From positions 1 through 18,933 of the forward strand of contig JBMFWD010000056.1 in the NCBI GenBank assembly GCA_049965615.1: DNA of 18,933 nucleotides. The letters are read 5' to 3'. Origin of the DNA: Acidobacterium sp049965615 (GTDB taxonomy: Bacteria; Acidobacteriota; Terriglobia; Terriglobales; Acidobacteriaceae). The notes beneath the pieces are model-generated. The model did not search any database. It was not told where the DNA came from and saw nothing but the letters and a program-made list of their open reading frames with translations. A program made the position numbers and the translations under genes. How positions within the stretch are numbered: position 1 is the first letter of the stretch; each line of letters begins with the position of its first letter. Positions 16,067 through 18,933 of the stretch are shown here, one piece after another.

Positions 16067-17494
16067 ATGAAGCTGTCCCGCTGGCCCCTCGCCATCCTCG
16101 GTCTCGCCCTCTGCCTCGGCCCCGCCGCATCGGCCACTGTCCCAGCCGCTTCCGCCGTCAAGGCCTTCTATCTCCACCCCGGCGATCGCGTCCTCTTCTA
16201 CGGAGACAGCATCACCGAGCAGCGCTACTACCCCGTCGCCGTCGAAACCTACATACGCACCCGCTACCCCAACCTCCACGTCAAATTCGTCGACTCCGCC
16301 GTAGGCGGAGCACGCGTCACCGGAAACTGGGCCGTGCACTCCGAAGCCCAAAGCCTCCAACGCGACGTCTACCCCTTCCACCCCACCGTCGTCACCATCA
16401 TGCTCGGCATGAACGACGCCATGTACCGCCCCTTCGACCAGTCCATCTACGACACCTACGTCAAGGGCTACACCTACATCGTCACCCAGCTCCAGAAGCA
16501 TCTCCCCGGCGTCAAAATCGTCCTCATCCAACCCTCTCCCTGGGACGACGTCACCCAGACGCCGTCTTACTTCAATAATCCCGAACACCTCCCCGGCGGA
16601 TACAACGACACCCTCCTCCACTACTGCGCCTTCGTCCGCCAGCTCGGCGCCGAGCACCACCTCCTCGTCGTCGACTTCAACACCCCCATCGTCGATCTCC
16701 TCAAGCAAGCCGAAGCATCCAACCCCACACTCGCCAAAAAACTCATCCCCGGCCGCATCCATCCCGGAGCCTCCGTCCAGCTCTTCATGGCCCAGCTTCT
16801 CCTCGAGGCCTGGAACGCGCCCGCCACCGTCTCCACCGTCTCCCTTAATGCGGAAACCCGCCACATTGAAACCGCCGACAACACTCGCGTCACCGGCCTC
16901 ACCATCACCCCCACCCGCATTACTTGGAACCAGTCCGACCAGGCCCTCCCTTACCCCATCATGACCCTCCACTCCACCAAGTGGCCGCAGTTCCCGCCCG
17001 ACCCGTTCCTCTCCTACCCCACCGATCTCTACTGGAAACTCCCCCCGCTCACCGGCGACCACCTCAACCCCGTCGCCCAGCTCGTCACCAAAGACACCCA
17101 CATGTACCAACGCCTCGATGCCGAAACCCTCCAAATCTCCGGCCTCACCGGCGCAAACTACACCCTAACCATCGACGGCGACCCCATCGGCACATTCACT
17201 GCCGATCAACTCTCTCAGGGCATCAACCTCGCCCGCTACCAGACCCCCATGATGGATCAGGCCAACAAAGTCCTCACCGCCGTCTGGCATGAAGAAGACC
17301 TCCGCTTCTACGAGTGGCGCGCCGTCCAGGTAGCCCTCCGCGATGACCACTACCCCGGCGTACAGCCCGCCGCCAACCAGCTCATCCACGCCATCCTCCG
17401 CCAGAAGGCCCACCAGACCGCACGCGAATACACCCTCGCCCGCCCCATCCCCCACCACTACACCCTCACCCTCCAACCCCAGACCCAACCCTGA
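16067..17494 (+). CDS. Secreted SGNH/GDSL-type hydrolase
   Basis: The 475-residue product has a signal peptide (LAILGLALCLGPAASA) and an SGNH esterase fold in residues 35-250. Block I is FYGDSITEQ with Ser48, block II is VGGARVTG with Gly80, block III is LGMNDA with Asn116, and block V is RIHPG with His232. The catalytic Asp normally three residues before the His is Gly229 (GGC, one base from GAC), which is unusual. The last 220 residues form an extra beta-rich domain with no assignment. The ATG is preceded by CAGGAG at a good distance; the longer open frame upstream is antisense to the dehydrogenase gene. Members deacylate sugars or polysaccharides outside the cell; the substrate here is unknown. 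Confidence 0.87.
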   Translation: MKLSRWPLAILGLALCLGPAASATVPAASAVKAFYLHPGDRVLFYGDSITEQRYYPVAVETYIRTRYPNLHVKFVDSAVGGARVTGNWAVHSEAQSLQRDVYPFHPTVVTIMLGMNDAMYRPFDQSIYDTYVKGYTYIVTQLQKHLPGVKIVLIQPSPWDDVTQTPSYFNNPEHLPGGYNDTLLHYCAFVRQLGAEHHLLVVDFNTPIVDLLKQAEASNPTLAKKLIPGRIHPGASVQLFMAQLLLEAWNAPATVSTVSLNAETRHIETADNTRVTGLTITPTRITWNQSDQALPYPIMTLHSTKWPQFPPDPFLSYPTDLYWKLPPLTGDHLNPVAQLVTKDTHMYQRLDAETLQISGLTGANYTLTIDGDPIGTFTADQLSQGINLARYQTPMMDQANKVLTAVWHEEDLRFYEWRAVQVALRDDHYPGVQPAANQLIHAILRQKAHQTAREYTLARPIPHHYTLTLQPQTQP

Positions 17495-17509
17495 CCACCC
17501 CAATCAAAA

Positions 17510-17531
17510 CGGCTCACCGCAAGGTGAGCCG
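17510..17531 (+). terminator. Perfect hairpin between the SGNH hydrolase and the oxidoreductase
   Basis: CGGCTCACC (17510-17518) pairs perfectly with GGTGAGCCG (17523-17531) around a GCAA loop, a stable GNRA tetraloop. No T run follows (GATCGTGCTCT), so it is not a standard terminator. It lies 15 bases past one stop and 22 bases before the next start. Confidence 0.5.
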
Positions 17532-17541
17532 GATCGTGCTC

Positions 17542-17547
17542 TAATAT
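17542..17547 (+). promoter_or_regulatory. Possible -10 element implying a leaderless oxidoreductase mRNA
   Basis: TAATAT lies six bases before the ATG at 17554 and no ribosome binding site is visible. The spacing equals that of the oligopeptidase B gene. A -35 box is not evident and would fall inside the preceding hairpin. Confidence 0.3.
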
Positions 17548-17553
17548 CTCCGT

Positions 17554-18561
17554 ATGCCAACTCAAAGCAAAGAAATCCGCCTCGCCAGCCGCCCCCAAGG
17601 CGAACCCACACTCGATAACTTCTCCTTCGCCACCGTCGAACTCCCCGACCCCGGTCCCGGCGAAGTCCTCGTCCGCAACCTCTGCATGTCCGTCGATCCC
17701 TACATGCGCGGCCGCATGAACGACGCCAAATCCTACGTCCCGCCCTTCCAGGTCGGCAAGCCCCTCGAAGGAAGCGCCGTCGGCAAAGTCATCCTCTCCC
17801 GCGACAACTCCATCCCCGAAGGCGCGCACGTACTCAGCATGTACGGCTGGCGCGAGGCCTTCGTCGCACCCGCCTCCGTCCTCCGCGTCGTCGACACCAC
17901 ACTCGCCCCACCCTCCGCCTACATCGGCATCCTCGGCATCACGGGACTCACCGCCTGGGTCGGCCTCTTCCGCATCGCCAACCTCAAGCCCGGCGAGACC
18001 GTATTCGTCTCCGGCGGCGCAGGAGCCGTCGGGACCGCCGTCTGCCAGTTCGCCAAAATGCACGGCTGCCGCGTCCTCGCCAGCGCCAGTTCCGAGGACA
18101 AGCTCAACTACCTCCGCAACCAGCTCCACGTCGACTACGCCTTCAATTACCGCGACGGCGAACCCCTTGAACACCTCAAAAAAGGCGCGCCCGAAGGCAT
18201 CCACGTCTACTTCGACAACACCGGCGGACCCCAGCTCGAAGCCGCTCTCTACGCCCTCAACAACCACGGCCGCGTCGTCCTCTGCGGCGGAATCTCCGGC
18301 TACAACCAACCCGTCCCCGGCCCCCGCAACCTCATGCTCGCCATCGGCAAGCGCCTCCGCCTCGAAGGCTTCATCGTCTCCGACTACCTCAACGAAATCC
18401 CCGCCTTCTTCGCCGAAGCCATCCCCGCCCTCAAATCCGGAAAACTCCTCAACCAGGAAACCATCGTCGAAGGACTCGACAAAGCACCCGCAGCCCTTCT
18501 CGACATCCTCCACTCCGGAGCCACCAACATTGGCAAAATGGTCATAAAACTAACCGACTAA
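17554..18561 (+). CDS. curA: NADPH-dependent oxidoreductase (CurA/prostaglandin reductase-like, zinc-free MDR)
   Basis: The 335-residue product belongs to the zinc-independent medium-chain reductases that reduce alpha,beta-unsaturated carbonyls with NADPH. Signatures are SVDPYMRGRM (46-55), GITGLTAWVGL (128-138), the cofactor loop GGAGAVG (154-160), FDNTGGPQLEAALYALNNHG and CGGISGYN. Length is close to E. coli CurA (about 345). The zinc-binding cysteines of alcohol dehydrogenases are absent, as expected. The native substrate is unknown; quinone or enal detoxification is a usual suggestion. It begins 59 bases after the SGNH hydrolase, on the same strand, but a perfect hairpin separates them and a -10-like element precedes it. 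Confidence 0.9.
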   Translation: MPTQSKEIRLASRPQGEPTLDNFSFATVELPDPGPGEVLVRNLCMSVDPYMRGRMNDAKSYVPPFQVGKPLEGSAVGKVILSRDNSIPEGAHVLSMYGWREAFVAPASVLRVVDTTLAPPSAYIGILGITGLTAWVGLFRIANLKPGETVFVSGGAGAVGTAVCQFAKMHGCRVLASASSEDKLNYLRNQLHVDYAFNYRDGEPLEHLKKGAPEGIHVYFDNTGGPQLEAALYALNNHGRVVLCGGISGYNQPVPGPRNLMLAIGKRLRLEGFIVSDYLNEIPAFFAEAIPALKSGKLLNQETIVEGLDKAPAALLDILHSGATNIGKMVIKLTD

Positions 18562-18587
18562 TCCAAATTTCAGCAATCCAGCAGTGG

Positions 18588-18829
18588 CCCACTCAAGCAA
18601 AGCCTGAGTGGGGAGAAGAACCGACGGCACCCACAATCTTTCGGGTGCCCCATTCATCGCGGCTGCATCGCGATGAGTGGGGTCGAAAACATGCCCAAAC
18701 TACAAATAAACCGGGGTACCTCATCCAGGTTTTGCCTGGATGGGGGGACAGGAAATCTCCATCCCCGAACGCCGTCATCCCGAGCAAAGCGAAAGCCTGC
18801 CCTGAGCAAAGCCGAAGGGAATCTGCAGT
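18588..18829. repeat. Cluster of intergenic hairpin repeats
   Basis: The 370 bases after the oxidoreductase hold no credible gene but several hairpins in a row. CCCACTCA/TGAGTGGG is at 18588-18612 and GGCACCC/GGGTGCC at 18626-18649. A 14-base stem CCCCATTCATCGCG/CGCGATGAGTGGGG (one wobble) is at 18648-18682, and CATCCAGG/CCTGGATG at 18722-18742. A segment beginning GTCATCCCGAGCAAAGCG (18774-18829) resembles a dispersed repeat seen in many bacterial genomes, whose translation gives the familiar RLCSGQAFALLGMT false peptide. The first, third and fourth hairpins share CCC-rich left arms and G-rich right arms, like repeats between acidobacterial genes. Confidence 0.65.
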
Positions 18830-18933
18830 TCCACCCTCCACCAAGCGGAAGGTCCCCGAGTCAAGTCCTAAAAGTTCTGTAGATTGTCATTCCTTGGGGT
18901 AGTTGTTGACTGTTCTTGTTGGTTGAGGGGCCG

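Noticed and set aside
15884..17134. Minus-strand open frame of 416 codons opposite the SGNH hydrolase
   Set aside because: Composition is a GC-skew shadow (Gly/Val/Asp/Glu) and the plus strand has signal peptide, ribosome binding site and catalytic motifs.
17458..18513. Minus-strand open frame of 351 codons opposite the CurA-like gene
   Set aside because: Shadow with runs of acidic and glycine residues and no known motif.
18588..18829. Possible CRISPR array
   Set aside because: The repeated elements are hairpins of different sequence with irregular spacing, not identical repeats with unique spacers.
18593..18844. Small minus-strand open frame with SLRLCSGQAFALLGMT
   Set aside because: This peptide is the known false translation of a dispersed intergenic repeat, and the frame crosses several hairpins.

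Overview
The window looks like chromosomal DNA of an acidobacterium, most likely class Acidobacteriia (the Terriglobus/Granulicella/Edaphobacter type). This is inferred from the gene families (two-domain M16 peptidase, PF04185 phosphoesterase, SGNH hydrolase, EAL-HDOD protein), the extreme C-at-third-position codon use of the right two thirds, and the hairpin-type intergenic repeats at the right end. No 16S rRNA or other taxonomic marker is present, so the assignment is tentative.

Left edge (1-3000): the last 77 codons of an insertion-sequence transposase are followed by a short AT-rich stretch. Next come three minus-strand genes: a phosphate acetyl/butyryltransferase, a tandem universal stress protein, and an atypical HypA-like metallochaperone whose start codon overlaps the stress-protein stop by one base. 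A CRP/FNR-type palindrome lies upstream of the transferase and a second one upstream of the stress-protein/HypA pair. The three genes therefore look like a small co-regulated unit, plausibly for energy or oxygen stress. This is the most interesting part of the window.

Middle (3200-11140): a secreted two-domain M16 peptidase ends in a good intrinsic terminator. A tRNA-Arg(ACG) follows, then a small excisionase-like helix-turn-helix gene and a frameshifted minus-strand lipoprotein gene; together these may be the relic of an integration event. Then come oligopeptidase B and a secreted phosphoesterase of the phospholipase C/acid phosphatase family, which ends in a strong bidirectional terminator.

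Right part (11150-18933): a degenerate EAL-HDOD signalling protein is divergent from a large MscS-type channel, which overlaps a SAM-dependent methyltransferase by four bases. A short-chain dehydrogenase converges on the methyltransferase and is divergent from a secreted SGNH hydrolase. A CurA-like NADPH-dependent oxidoreductase follows. The last 370 bases hold no gene but contain a series of hairpin repeats.

Most of the window is ordinary housekeeping and secreted-hydrolase content. No CRISPR array, phage module, secondary-metabolite cluster or clear new defence system was seen.
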